A stretch of 6,817 nt of DNA, taken from positions 1-6,817 of the forward strand of contig USNX01000069.1 of NCBI GenBank assembly GCA_900556205.1, given 5' to 3'. The stretch is from an uncultured Collinsella sp. GTDB lineage: Bacteria; Actinomycetota; Coriobacteriia; Coriobacteriales; Coriobacteriaceae. The stretch's first letter is position 1. The number at the start of each line of letters is the position of its first letter. Of this stretch, positions 1-5,295 are shown in pieces. Under the pieces are notes generated by a model. It was given only the letters and a program-made list of their open reading frames with translations. It was not told the DNA's origin and did no database searches. The position numbers were made by a program, and so were the translations under genes.

Positions 1-386
1 GACTCGCCGCCGGTGACGGGGCAGTCAAACGCCATGCGGCCGGAAACCTGGGCAGCCTCGGCAATGTCGCGCGCCAGTTCGGGCGAGCTCGTGGTGAGGT
101 CGATCAAGACCGCGCCCGGCTTGGTGCACGCGAGCAGGCCGTCGCCCGCCAGGTAGAGTTCCTCGACCTCGGAGGGATAGCCCACCATGGTAAAGACGAC
201 ATCGGCGTTCGCCGCGGCATCGGCCGGCGTATCTGCCCAGACGGCGCCGCGCTCGATAAGCGCTGCGGCCTTGGACTTGGTGCGGTTGTTGACCGTGACG
301 GGATAGCCGGCGTCCAAGATGTGGCCGGCGATGGGGGCACCCATGATTCCGGTGCCGATGAATGCGACGGAGAGCTTGTTTGCCAT
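1..386 (-). CDS. NAD(P)-dependent beta-hydroxyacid dehydrogenase, N-terminal part (3-hydroxyisobutyrate dehydrogenase family)
   Basis: This is the first 128 residues of a gene that runs off the left edge. The ATG at 386 follows a good ribosome binding site (AAAGGAAAGG) at normal spacing. The start is a Rossmann fold with GTGIMG at residues 11-16, the family's dinucleotide loop. An NRT triplet at about 34-36, after the second strand, is typical of members that prefer NADPH, such as glyoxylate/succinic semialdehyde reductases. DLTTSSPE at about 101-108 and DCPVTGG at 121-127 match the family's conserved D-x-S/T and DAPVSGG substrate-side motifs. The catalytic lysine lies beyond the window. The family reversibly oxidises short 3-hydroxy acids in the cytosol; which substrate is used here cannot be told. 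The gene lies 92 bases after the DegV stop, with no clear terminator between, so read-through from degV is possible. Confidence 0.93.
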   Translation of the reverse strand, partial: MANKLSVAFIGTGIMGAPIAGHILDAGYPVTVNNRTKSKAAALIERGAVWADTPADAAANADVVFTMVGYPSEVEELYLAGDGLLACTKPGAVLIDLTTSSPELARDIAEAAQVSGRMAFDCPVTGGE

Positions 387-478
387 GAAACCTTTCCTTT
401 TGGGTTGGGTGTTGTTACCAGGTTGAATACTCGGTGCCAGCGCTTGGGCTGCGGGACGCCTGTGATCGCAGCGCCTGC

Positions 479-1432
479 CTACTCGCCTCGCACACGGCGC
501 GCGATGCGGTCGGAAAGCGAGGCTTTCTCGGCGCGATTCTTGCCCCAAAACGCGCAAGCCACCATGCCGGGGCCCACGTGCGAGCCGATGGTAGGACCGA
601 CGGAACTACGGATGATGGTGACGTCGGCGCAGCCTTCCTCCTTGCGGATGGCGGCCTCGAGCCAGTCACCGTCCTTCTCGGCATCGGCCGTCATGATGGC
701 GATGGGCATGGTGCGGTCGGGCACGTAGTTCTCGCGGAACGACTTGAGGATGGACTTGAGCGCCTTCTTGCGACCGCGGTTAACGCCGATCAGCGACAGC
801 GAACCGGCAAGATCGTAGGAGAGCTCGGGCTTGACATCGAGCTTTGCCGTGAGCTGTGCCGCCGCGGGCGGAATGCGGCCGCCGGCAGCCAGTGCGTCGA
901 AGCTCTCGAGCGTAAAGTAGCCGTGGACGTAGGTCTTTGCCTCGTTTGCCCAGTCGACCAGCTGCTTGGCGGTCAGCCCCGCCGACCGCTGGCGCACAGC
1001 CTCGAGCGCCAAGAGCGCGCCGGTCGCGCAAGGCAGAGCGTTGTCGACCACGTAGAGCTCAAAGTTGGGATACTCGGCGCGCACGGCATCTGCCGCCTGG
1101 CACGCGGAGTTGTAGCTCGACGACAGCGCGGAGGTAAAGCACAGGTAGACCGTGGGCGTGCCCTCTTTGGCGCACTCGGTAAAGAACTCGATATAGCGAC
1201 CGAGCGACACAGCCGAGGTGGACACGCGAGCGCCGGCGCGCATGCGGTCGTAGAACTCCTTAGGGCTCATGCTCGACCAGATATCGTCCGTACGCTCCTC
1301 GCCATCGATGATAAAGGGGAAGCCCAAGATATCGACATCGAGGTTCGCGGCGACCTCGGGGCTAAAGTCGCAGCAGGTATCGACGACGATGCGGCAGCGG
1401 TCCAAATGACCGGTAGATGCAGCCTTGTCCAT
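479..1432 (-). CDS. DegV family protein (fatty-acid-binding, FakB-like)
   Basis: A 317-residue protein covering the full DegV fold (usual length about 280) with roughly 12 extra residues at the N-terminus. Visible motifs are VDTCCDFSPE (17-26), STSAVS (71-76, the conserved TS-x-x-S loop), FTSALSSSYNSA (99-110), FDALAAGGRI (178-187), KPEL (201-204) and a GxHVGPG-type loop at 279-290. In this family these residues hold the carboxylate and chain of a bound fatty acid. The best-known members, FakB, present exogenous fatty acids to the kinase FakA for phospholipid synthesis. No fakA is in the window, so the partner is unknown. The ATG at 1432 is chosen because AAGGAG lies 8 bases upstream; a TTG at 1435 is in frame but too close to that site. 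A strong terminator ends just ahead of this ribosome binding site. Confidence 0.95.
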   Translation of the reverse strand: MDKAASTGHLDRCRIVVDTCCDFSPEVAANLDVDILGFPFIIDGEERTDDIWSSMSPKEFYDRMRAGARVSTSAVSLGRYIEFFTECAKEGTPTVYLCFTSALSSSYNSACQAADAVRAEYPNFELYVVDNALPCATGALLALEAVRQRSAGLTAKQLVDWANEAKTYVHGYFTLESFDALAAGGRIPPAAAQLTAKLDVKPELSYDLAGSLSLIGVNRGRKKALKSILKSFRENYVPDRTMPIAIMTADAEKDGDWLEAAIRKEEGCADVTIIRSSVGPTIGSHVGPGMVACAFWGKNRAEKASLSDRIARRVRGE

Positions 1433-1450
1433 CAAAGCGACTCCTTACGT

Positions 1451-1482
1451 AAAAAGGCGGCCACCCGCATGGGATGGCCGCC
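1451..1482 (-). terminator. Rho-independent terminator after hpf, in front of degV
   Basis: Read on the minus strand, GGCGGCCA pairs with TGGCCGCC (8 perfect base pairs, 1475-1482 with 1456-1463). Three further C-G pairs form inside across a single bulged base. A run of five T follows at 1455-1451. This is a textbook intrinsic terminator for transcripts coming from hpf. Only 18 bases separate the T run from the degV start codon, and they hold the degV ribosome binding site. Confidence 0.9.
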
Positions 1483-1485
1483 AAC

Positions 1486-1507
1486 CGTTAACTCATGCAA
1501 GTTAACG
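1486..1507. repeat. Short perfect inverted repeat (7 bp arms)
   Basis: CGTTAAC at 1486-1492 and GTTAACG at 1501-1507 form a perfect inverted repeat with an 8-base spacer, directly after the hpf stop codon and ahead of the terminator. It could be a protein-binding palindrome or a small RNA stem in the hpf 3' end. Nothing in the sequence decides between them. Confidence 0.5.
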
Positions 1508-1511
1508 TATT

Positions 1512-2096
1512 TTACTCGTCAAGTGTTTCGATGCGGGGCTTGATGATGCCATATCCACCATTCTTACGGTGATACACCACATTGATGAGGCCAGTCGTCG
1601 CGTTCTCGAACACGTAGAAGTCATGACCAAGCAGATCGGTCTGCACCAGCGCCTGCTCCTCAGTCATCGGGGTGACGTCGATAACTTTCTCGCGGACGAG
1701 CAGGTCGTCCTCTTCCTCGGGCAGCAGCAGGTCGGCCAGATCCTCGACGCGCTCGACCGGCGCGACATCCGCGGCGCTGGCACCGCCCTGGCGGTTGTCC
1801 ACGACCTTGGTCTTGAACTTGCGCAGCTGACGAGTAACCTTATCGGCGGAGAGATCGATGGCGGCATACATATCTGCGCCGTGCTCGGCAACGCGAATCA
1901 CAGAGCCGCGGGCACGAACCGTGACCTCGACGATTGCCGGGTTGGGGTTCGAGGGGTTCTTCTCATAACGAAGTACAACGTCGACCGTCATGGGCTCGAT
2001 ATCGAAAACCTTGAGCGCCTCGCCGATCTTCTCATCCACATGCGCACGCAGAGCATCGGTTACCGTCGTCTTGCGTCCAGAAACCTTGATATCCAT
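1512..2096 (-). CDS. hpf: Ribosome hibernation promoting factor, long form
   Basis: A 194-residue protein with the two-domain plan of long HPF. Residues 1-100 are the S30AE/RaiA domain, starting MDIKVSGRKTTVTDALRAHV and containing the basic helix region around DKVTRQLRKFKTK (85-97). A charged linker spans about 101-136, and the C-terminal dimerisation domain spans about 137-192 (EEQALVQTDLLGHDF, then NVVYHRKNGGYGIIKP). Long HPF binds the 30S subunit near the decoding centre and dimerises through the C-terminal domain, pairing 70S ribosomes into inactive 100S particles in stationary phase. The ATG at 2096 follows GGAG at 6 bases and matches the usual family start; the 20-residue upstream extension of the frame does not look like protein. 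A terminator follows at 1451-1482, so it is probably transcribed alone. Confidence 0.97.
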   Translation of the reverse strand: MDIKVSGRKTTVTDALRAHVDEKIGEALKVFDIEPMTVDVVLRYEKNPSNPNPAIVEVTVRARGSVIRVAEHGADMYAAIDLSADKVTRQLRKFKTKVVDNRQGGASAADVAPVERVEDLADLLLPEEEDDLLVREKVIDVTPMTEEQALVQTDLLGHDFYVFENATTGLINVVYHRKNGGYGIIKPRIETLDE

Positions 2097-2313
2097 ACGT
2101 GGCTCCAATCTGCCTCGGGGACTTACTGTACTGGCTATGTACCCATTGCCGTGCATTTAATCACGTGGATTCCTAAAGACCCGAATAACGATTGCTTGAT
2201 ACCGCATACCGAAGTCTCGCACTTTTCTGTGGCAAAGTGCGCTATAGGAGGGAGCCGGCGGCTTTGTATTTGGTCCCCAAAATTGGCTTTGACCTGCTGG
2301 TTTTATAGGGATG
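2097..2313 (-). other. Region upstream of hpf, with one hairpin
   Basis: No gene is seen here. It should hold the hpf promoter, but I find no convincing paired -35/-10 boxes. TACATA and TACAGT at about 2125-2140 (minus strand) are weak -10 candidates. A perfect 8-bp hairpin with an 8-base loop lies at 2218-2241 (CGCACTTT pairing with AAAGTGCG). It has no T run on either side, so it is not an intrinsic terminator. It may be a binding site or a leader structure. Confidence 0.4.
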
Positions 2314-2347
2314 AAAAAGCCGGGCTCCCCTATTGGGGAAGCCCGGC
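2314..2347 (-). terminator. Rho-independent terminator after the lipoprotein gene
   Basis: Read on the minus strand, GCCGGGCTTCCCC pairs with GGGGAGCCCGGC around a 4-base loop, with one bulge, giving a stem of about 12 bp. Five T follow (2318-2314). It lies 67 bases past the stop codon of the solute-binding lipoprotein gene and separates it from hpf. A second, weaker inverted repeat (GGTGTC with GACACC, 2371-2399) sits between the stop codon and this terminator. Confidence 0.93.
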
Positions 2348-2413
2348 AGTGCGTGTTGAAACCGTGAAGAGGTGTCCTTTCCAATGTATAGGAGACACCA
2401 CCCCTAGCAATAA

Positions 2414-3421
2414 CTAGCTATTGAGTTTGTTAATGTCGTCGTCAGTGATGGTGCCTTCCTGGCTGGACGATTTGTCCTCGGAGGATGCGGTCTCATTGTT
2501 GGAATCGGAGGACTCACTGCCGGAGGACATGGTCTCACTGGACTCAGAGTCGCCCGGCTGCACGTTAGCGCCCGAAACCGTCTTAGTGGTGAGGTCGTAG
2601 GGCATCGTGCCATACCAGACGGAGTGGACCGCCTCGAGCGTACCGTCGACCGTGATGCCGTCGAGGGCATCGCTCACGGCACGGCACAGTTCGTCATTGG
2701 ACGAGAGGCCCGCAACACCAAGCGTCGAGGGCGCCTCGAGCGCACCGACATAGGAGACCTCGCTCATCAGGCGTGCAAGATAGCCGCCGGCTGTGGAGTC
2801 GCAGATCACATAGTCGACCTCGCCGGACTCGAGCGCCTCAAAGCACTCGTTGATGTTGGAGTAGGTCTTTTGGTTGGCGGTGATGCTCTGCTTAGCAAGC
2901 GCCTCCTGCGAGGCCGAGGACATCTGGACACCCAAGGTAGACGTGTTAAGGGTATCGGTGGAAACGCTTAGCGACCCACCATCGCTGGTTTTACCGAACA
3001 CAGAAGCGGCATCGTACAGGCAGGTGCCGAGCGAGCTAACGTCCCCGTCTGTGGAGTTGATCCCGCCGATAAAGATATCAGCCTTTTTGTCGCCGAGCGC
3101 GGAACCCGCCGAGGACGCATCGACAAAGGCGATCTTAAGGCCCATGCGGCTTGCGAGGGCACGGGCGGCGTCAACCGCATACCCCGTGAGCTCGCCGTCG
3201 GCGTCCTGCATGGCCTGCGGCGCATCGGAAGTATCGAGGGCGACCGTCAGGGTTCCGGGAGTGACCAGGGCATCGTCCGACACCGCCGGCGTGACCGTCT
3301 CGTACTCGATCTGGTCGATCGTGGGAGTCGTGAACGTAGACAGCGGGTTGAACGCGCATCCGCTCAGGCCCAAAACGGCAATGACCGCTGCGGTCCCAGC
3401 ACCTAACCGAGCCGCATGCAT
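2414..3421 (-). CDS. Solute-binding lipoprotein, amino-acid-type (SBP_bac_3 family)
   Basis: A 335-residue exported protein. Residues 1-22 form a lipoprotein signal peptide: a short basic start, then an Ala/Val/Leu/Gly core ending in LSGC, with Cys22 as the lipid-anchored residue. Residues about 56-272 look like a family 3 solute-binding domain, with TLTVALD at 57-63, DGELTGYAVDAARALASRMG (75-94), ADIFIGG (114-120) and ESGEVDYVICD (198-208). The last 50 residues are a Ser/Glu/Asp-rich tail, probably disordered. Such proteins hand amino acids or similar ligands to an ABC importer, but no permease or ATPase gene is nearby, so the ligand and partner are unknown. ATG 3421 is preferred because GAGGGG precedes it at 7 bases; ATG 3439 (341 aa) is nearly as good. 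The frame stays open far upstream, to 3829, but a promoter lies inside that stretch. Confidence 0.88.
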   Translation of the reverse strand: MHAARLGAGTAAVIAVLGLSGCAFNPLSTFTTPTIDQIEYETVTPAVSDDALVTPGTLTVALDTSDAPQAMQDADGELTGYAVDAARALASRMGLKIAFVDASSAGSALGDKKADIFIGGINSTDGDVSSLGTCLYDAASVFGKTSDGGSLSVSTDTLNTSTLGVQMSSASQEALAKQSITANQKTYSNINECFEALESGEVDYVICDSTAGGYLARLMSEVSYVGALEAPSTLGVAGLSSNDELCRAVSDALDGITVDGTLEAVHSVWYGTMPYDLTTKTVSGANVQPGDSESSETMSSGSESSDSNNETASSEDKSSSQEGTITDDDINKLNS

Positions 3422-3764
3422 CAAGCTGCCCCTCACCATGCCCACTACCCTGCCTTCTGTGTCGTATACAATCCGTGCGTTGCGCGGAATATCAGGTTGT
3501 TCCCACCAGCTGACCTGGTATTTGACCCCACACTTGCGCACCGGGGTGTTTGCTCGGGAGGCCGCAGCCACCTTCACGACTGACCCGCTCGCCCGCGAGG
3601 CGGTATTGCCCCAAAGAAAGTAGAACGGACGGTGCGGCTTACATCTAGGACGCGCCATGATCGCGCCGCGCGCACGCGGTCGCTTACGTGGATCCCTTTG
3701 ACCGCGTCTGTCTTGGACTAGGACGGGCATTTCGTCCGTCCGCAACCACAGCCTGGTAGGAACG
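3422..3764 (-). other. Long leader of the lipoprotein gene, possibly coding or a structured RNA
   Basis: From the likely transcript start near 3764 to the lipoprotein start lie about 340 bases with no stop codon in the lipoprotein's own frame. A frame from ATG 3658 would add 79 residues before Met at 3421, with protein-like stretches such as KCGVKYQVSWWEQPDIPRNA. No good ribosome binding site precedes ATG 3658. By my rough hand count GC is about 59, 56 and 66% at codon positions 1-3, only a weak coding pattern. Two stems are visible: 3674-3707 (ACGCGGTC with GACCGCGT, 8 bp, 18-base loop) and 3721-3741 (GGACGG with CCGTCC). It does not match any riboswitch I recognise. Confidence 0.4.
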
Positions 3765-3770
3765 AAGCGC

Positions 3771-3799
3771 ATTATAGCTAAGTTCAAGCTAAAGTTTAA
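3771..3799 (-). promoter_or_regulatory. Promoter for the lipoprotein gene
   Basis: On the minus strand a perfect TATAAT -10 box (3776-3771) lies 17 bases after TTAAAC (3799-3794), a 3-of-6 match to the -35 consensus. The surrounding DNA is AT-rich compared with the genes. The predicted transcript start is near 3764. Confidence 0.6.
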
Positions 3800-3871
3800 G
3801 GTTAAGGGCGTCATTCGCATCGTGCGCACAGATTTTGCAGGTCGGAGTGGGCTATTCGTGCCCCTATGAAG

Positions 3872-3900
3872 CCCGGAGCTCCCCTACGGGGAGCTCCGGG
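3872..3900. repeat. Perfect 13-bp hairpin (hairpin A)
   Basis: CCCGGAGCTCCCC at 3872-3884 and GGGGAGCTCCGGG at 3888-3900 form a perfect 13-bp stem with a 3-base loop (TAC). No T run follows on either strand, so it is not a standard intrinsic terminator. It shares 3896-3900 with the next hairpin, so both cannot form fully at once. Confidence 0.85.
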
Positions 3901-3923
3901 GCGCCCTTCTTAGGGTGCCCCGG
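3896..3923. repeat. 12-bp hairpin (hairpin B)
   Basis: 3896-3907 (CCGGGGCGCCCT) pairs with 3912-3923 (AGGGTGCCCCGG) around TCTT. There is one imperfect pair at 3903/3916, which is G-T in a plus-strand transcript and C-A in a minus-strand one. It overlaps hairpin A on one side and the outer end of the long inverted repeat on the other. Confidence 0.8.
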
Positions 3924-4142
3924 CCAAAATACGGCAAATATGAGTACTGCCACCAATTTAGTAACAGGCAATTTTAGCCTCTCGGACAGATTTTGCGCTC
4001 AATGTCGCCAACCTGATGCTTAGTTATTCTACATTTGTTTATTATCTTCTTACTTTACGCCGCCTCCGAGTCCTAAATTCCTTGATTTTGCTGTTACTGA
4101 TTTAGTGACAGTACTCATATTTGCCATATTATGGCCAGGGCA
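3916..4142. repeat. Long imperfect inverted repeat, possibly a MITE-like element
   Basis: The left arm 3916-3967 and the reverse complement of the right arm 4091-4142 align without gaps over 52 bases with 7 mismatches (45 identical). The mismatches are at 3921, 3927, 3932, 3950, 3954, 3957 and 3959. The shared core includes GGCAAATATGAGTACTG. The arms enclose 123 bases of AT-rich DNA in which I see no convincing gene; short ATG frames begin in both arms (27 and 22 codons) but the arm differences change amino acids and give no sign of selection on a peptide. The total of 227 bases with long terminal inverted repeats and no transposase resembles a miniature inverted-repeat element, but a paired regulatory site or a long RNA hairpin would look the same. 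Confidence 0.8.
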
Positions 4143-4171
4143 TATGATTAACCCTCTATTTTCGACGCGAA

Positions 4172-5284
4172 TTAGACCGGCTTAAGCCCAAAACACGCCC
4201 GCAGCGTGTTAAGCAACGCCTCTTGCTTCTTCCTGCGGGCATCGACACGATTCCGGTACCGCTTTCGCATACGCTGGTGCATGCGCCATGCGAGCGCTTC
4301 CATCGCTTCCATGTCACAGAGCATTTCGTTGTTGGCCGTCGCGACCTCGATTCCCATAGTAATCAAGCCCGTGTTGCGCTTTTCATCATGGATACGTCCC
4401 CTCCGAGAGGAATGGCCCAGCTCACCGTTGTATTCCAGGTCAAACCGAGCTGTTTCCTGATACGCATCGCAAACTGTATGCGGCATCCCCGAGATTGCCT
4501 GCGCACGGTCATCGAACTCGATCTTGTAGTCGGTCTTAAAAGGTCCGCAGGCAAACCCGCCATAGGAAAACGGAAGCGAAAACAGGGCGAGCATGATGCA
4601 CTCCATGGGTGAGCGCAGGTTTTCCGAAAGATAGGGACACAGACGCTGCAGCTGCTTGGCCGCGTTCCCCTTGCATACCGCGAGATAATCTGCCAGACGA
4701 TCGGGCGTCAGCACCGGCTCGACCTCAAAGTAGCCCACATCTGGCGGTTGGTCCTTGTCCTTTGCAAGTTTGTTCACAACAGGCGAGCTGTAGGGAGGCA
4801 GAAACTTACCGCGATCGCTCAGTGAAATCTTGGAGCACAGCTCCTGGGCCAGGGCAAATGCCTGGATGCAACCGACTTCGCGTGCAACGGCAGCGCAAAG
4901 GGCCTTGGGAGACAAGCTGTATACCCCCGGCTCCACTTCCAGAATCGATCCGGCCGGCAACCCCGCGGAACAGACGGACCAACTCACGCCAGGTATGCGG
5001 CGGCGCTGCGCCGCAGTCCCCACCAGCAGGCACAAGTCTTCTTGCACCTCGCCACTCGCGGCTCCAATTCGCACCAAATCTGAAAGGTAGATATCCCCGG
5101 CCGAAGGCGATGACGTACACAGCACGCGGCGCTCCTCCTCGGGATCGAGGTCTTTCCAGCTGATGTAGCCCATCTGCCGGCGCTCGGCGCGCATCATGCG
5201 CAACGCCGAGGCGCCCGTCAGGATCACGGAAGCCGCGAGCTGTTCTTTCGTCGGCTCGACGCGCTGGTTGATTTTTACCGCCAC
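4172..5284 (-). CDS. Protein of unknown function with a DUF559/Vsr-like nuclease-fold C-terminal domain
   Basis: A 370-residue cytosolic protein with no signal peptide or membrane segment. Residues about 60-220 form an alpha/beta region rich in Cys that I do not recognise firmly; its plan (PAGSILEVEPGVYSLSP, then ALAQELCSKIS) recalls AbiEi-type proteins of this class. From 225 on (SPMEC, then PFSYGGF) comes a part like DUF559/Vsr nucleases: CDAY (272-275), FDLEYNGELGHSS (281-293) and RIHDEKRNTGLITMGIEV (297-314). D273 and E284 could be two acidic residues of a PD-(D/E)XK site; Asn286 sits where Lys or Asp would be expected. The end is a basic helix (338-354). GTG 5284 is chosen because TAGGGG precedes it at 8 bases, 11 bases past the comFC stop codon; TTG 5302 would overlap comFC by 7 bases. 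Probably co-transcribed with comFC. The function is unknown; a nuclease or antitoxin-like defence role is inference. Confidence 0.85.
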   Translation of the reverse strand: MAVKINQRVEPTKEQLAASVILTGASALRMMRAERRQMGYISWKDLDPEEERRVLCTSSPSAGDIYLSDLVRIGAASGEVQEDLCLLVGTAAQRRRIPGVSWSVCSAGLPAGSILEVEPGVYSLSPKALCAAVAREVGCIQAFALAQELCSKISLSDRGKFLPPYSSPVVNKLAKDKDQPPDVGYFEVEPVLTPDRLADYLAVCKGNAAKQLQRLCPYLSENLRSPMECIMLALFSLPFSYGGFACGPFKTDYKIEFDDRAQAISGMPHTVCDAYQETARFDLEYNGELGHSSRRGRIHDEKRNTGLITMGIEVATANNEMLCDMEAMEALAWRMHQRMRKRYRNRVDARRKKQEALLNTLRACFGLKPV

Positions 5285-5295
5285 ATGAACCACCC

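Noticed and set aside
387..478. Possible terminator between degV and the dehydrogenase gene
   Set aside because: Only short interrupted stems (GCGCT with AGCGC) and no T run; I see nothing else convincing in this spacer apart from the ribosome binding site of the next gene.
434..1543. 369-codon plus-strand frame opposite degV
   Set aside because: It covers the DegV gene, whose product matches its family along its full length; the plus-strand product resembles nothing and would run through the terminator at 1451-1482.
3480..3530. ACCAGGTCAG on the minus strand resembling part of the signal recognition particle RNA
   Set aside because: The conserved GGAAGGAAGCAGC part that should follow is absent, so the match is chance.
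2874..3623. 249-codon plus-strand frame opposite the lipoprotein gene and its leader
   Set aside because: It is the mirror of the minus-strand coding frame; its product has no recognisable domain, while the minus strand gives a clear lipoprotein with signal peptide and binding domain.
3835..4023. 62-codon plus-strand frame across hairpins A/B and the left arm of the inverted repeat
   Set aside because: It begins with TTG without a ribosome binding site, runs through three palindromic structures, and arm differences change amino acids without any sign of selection.
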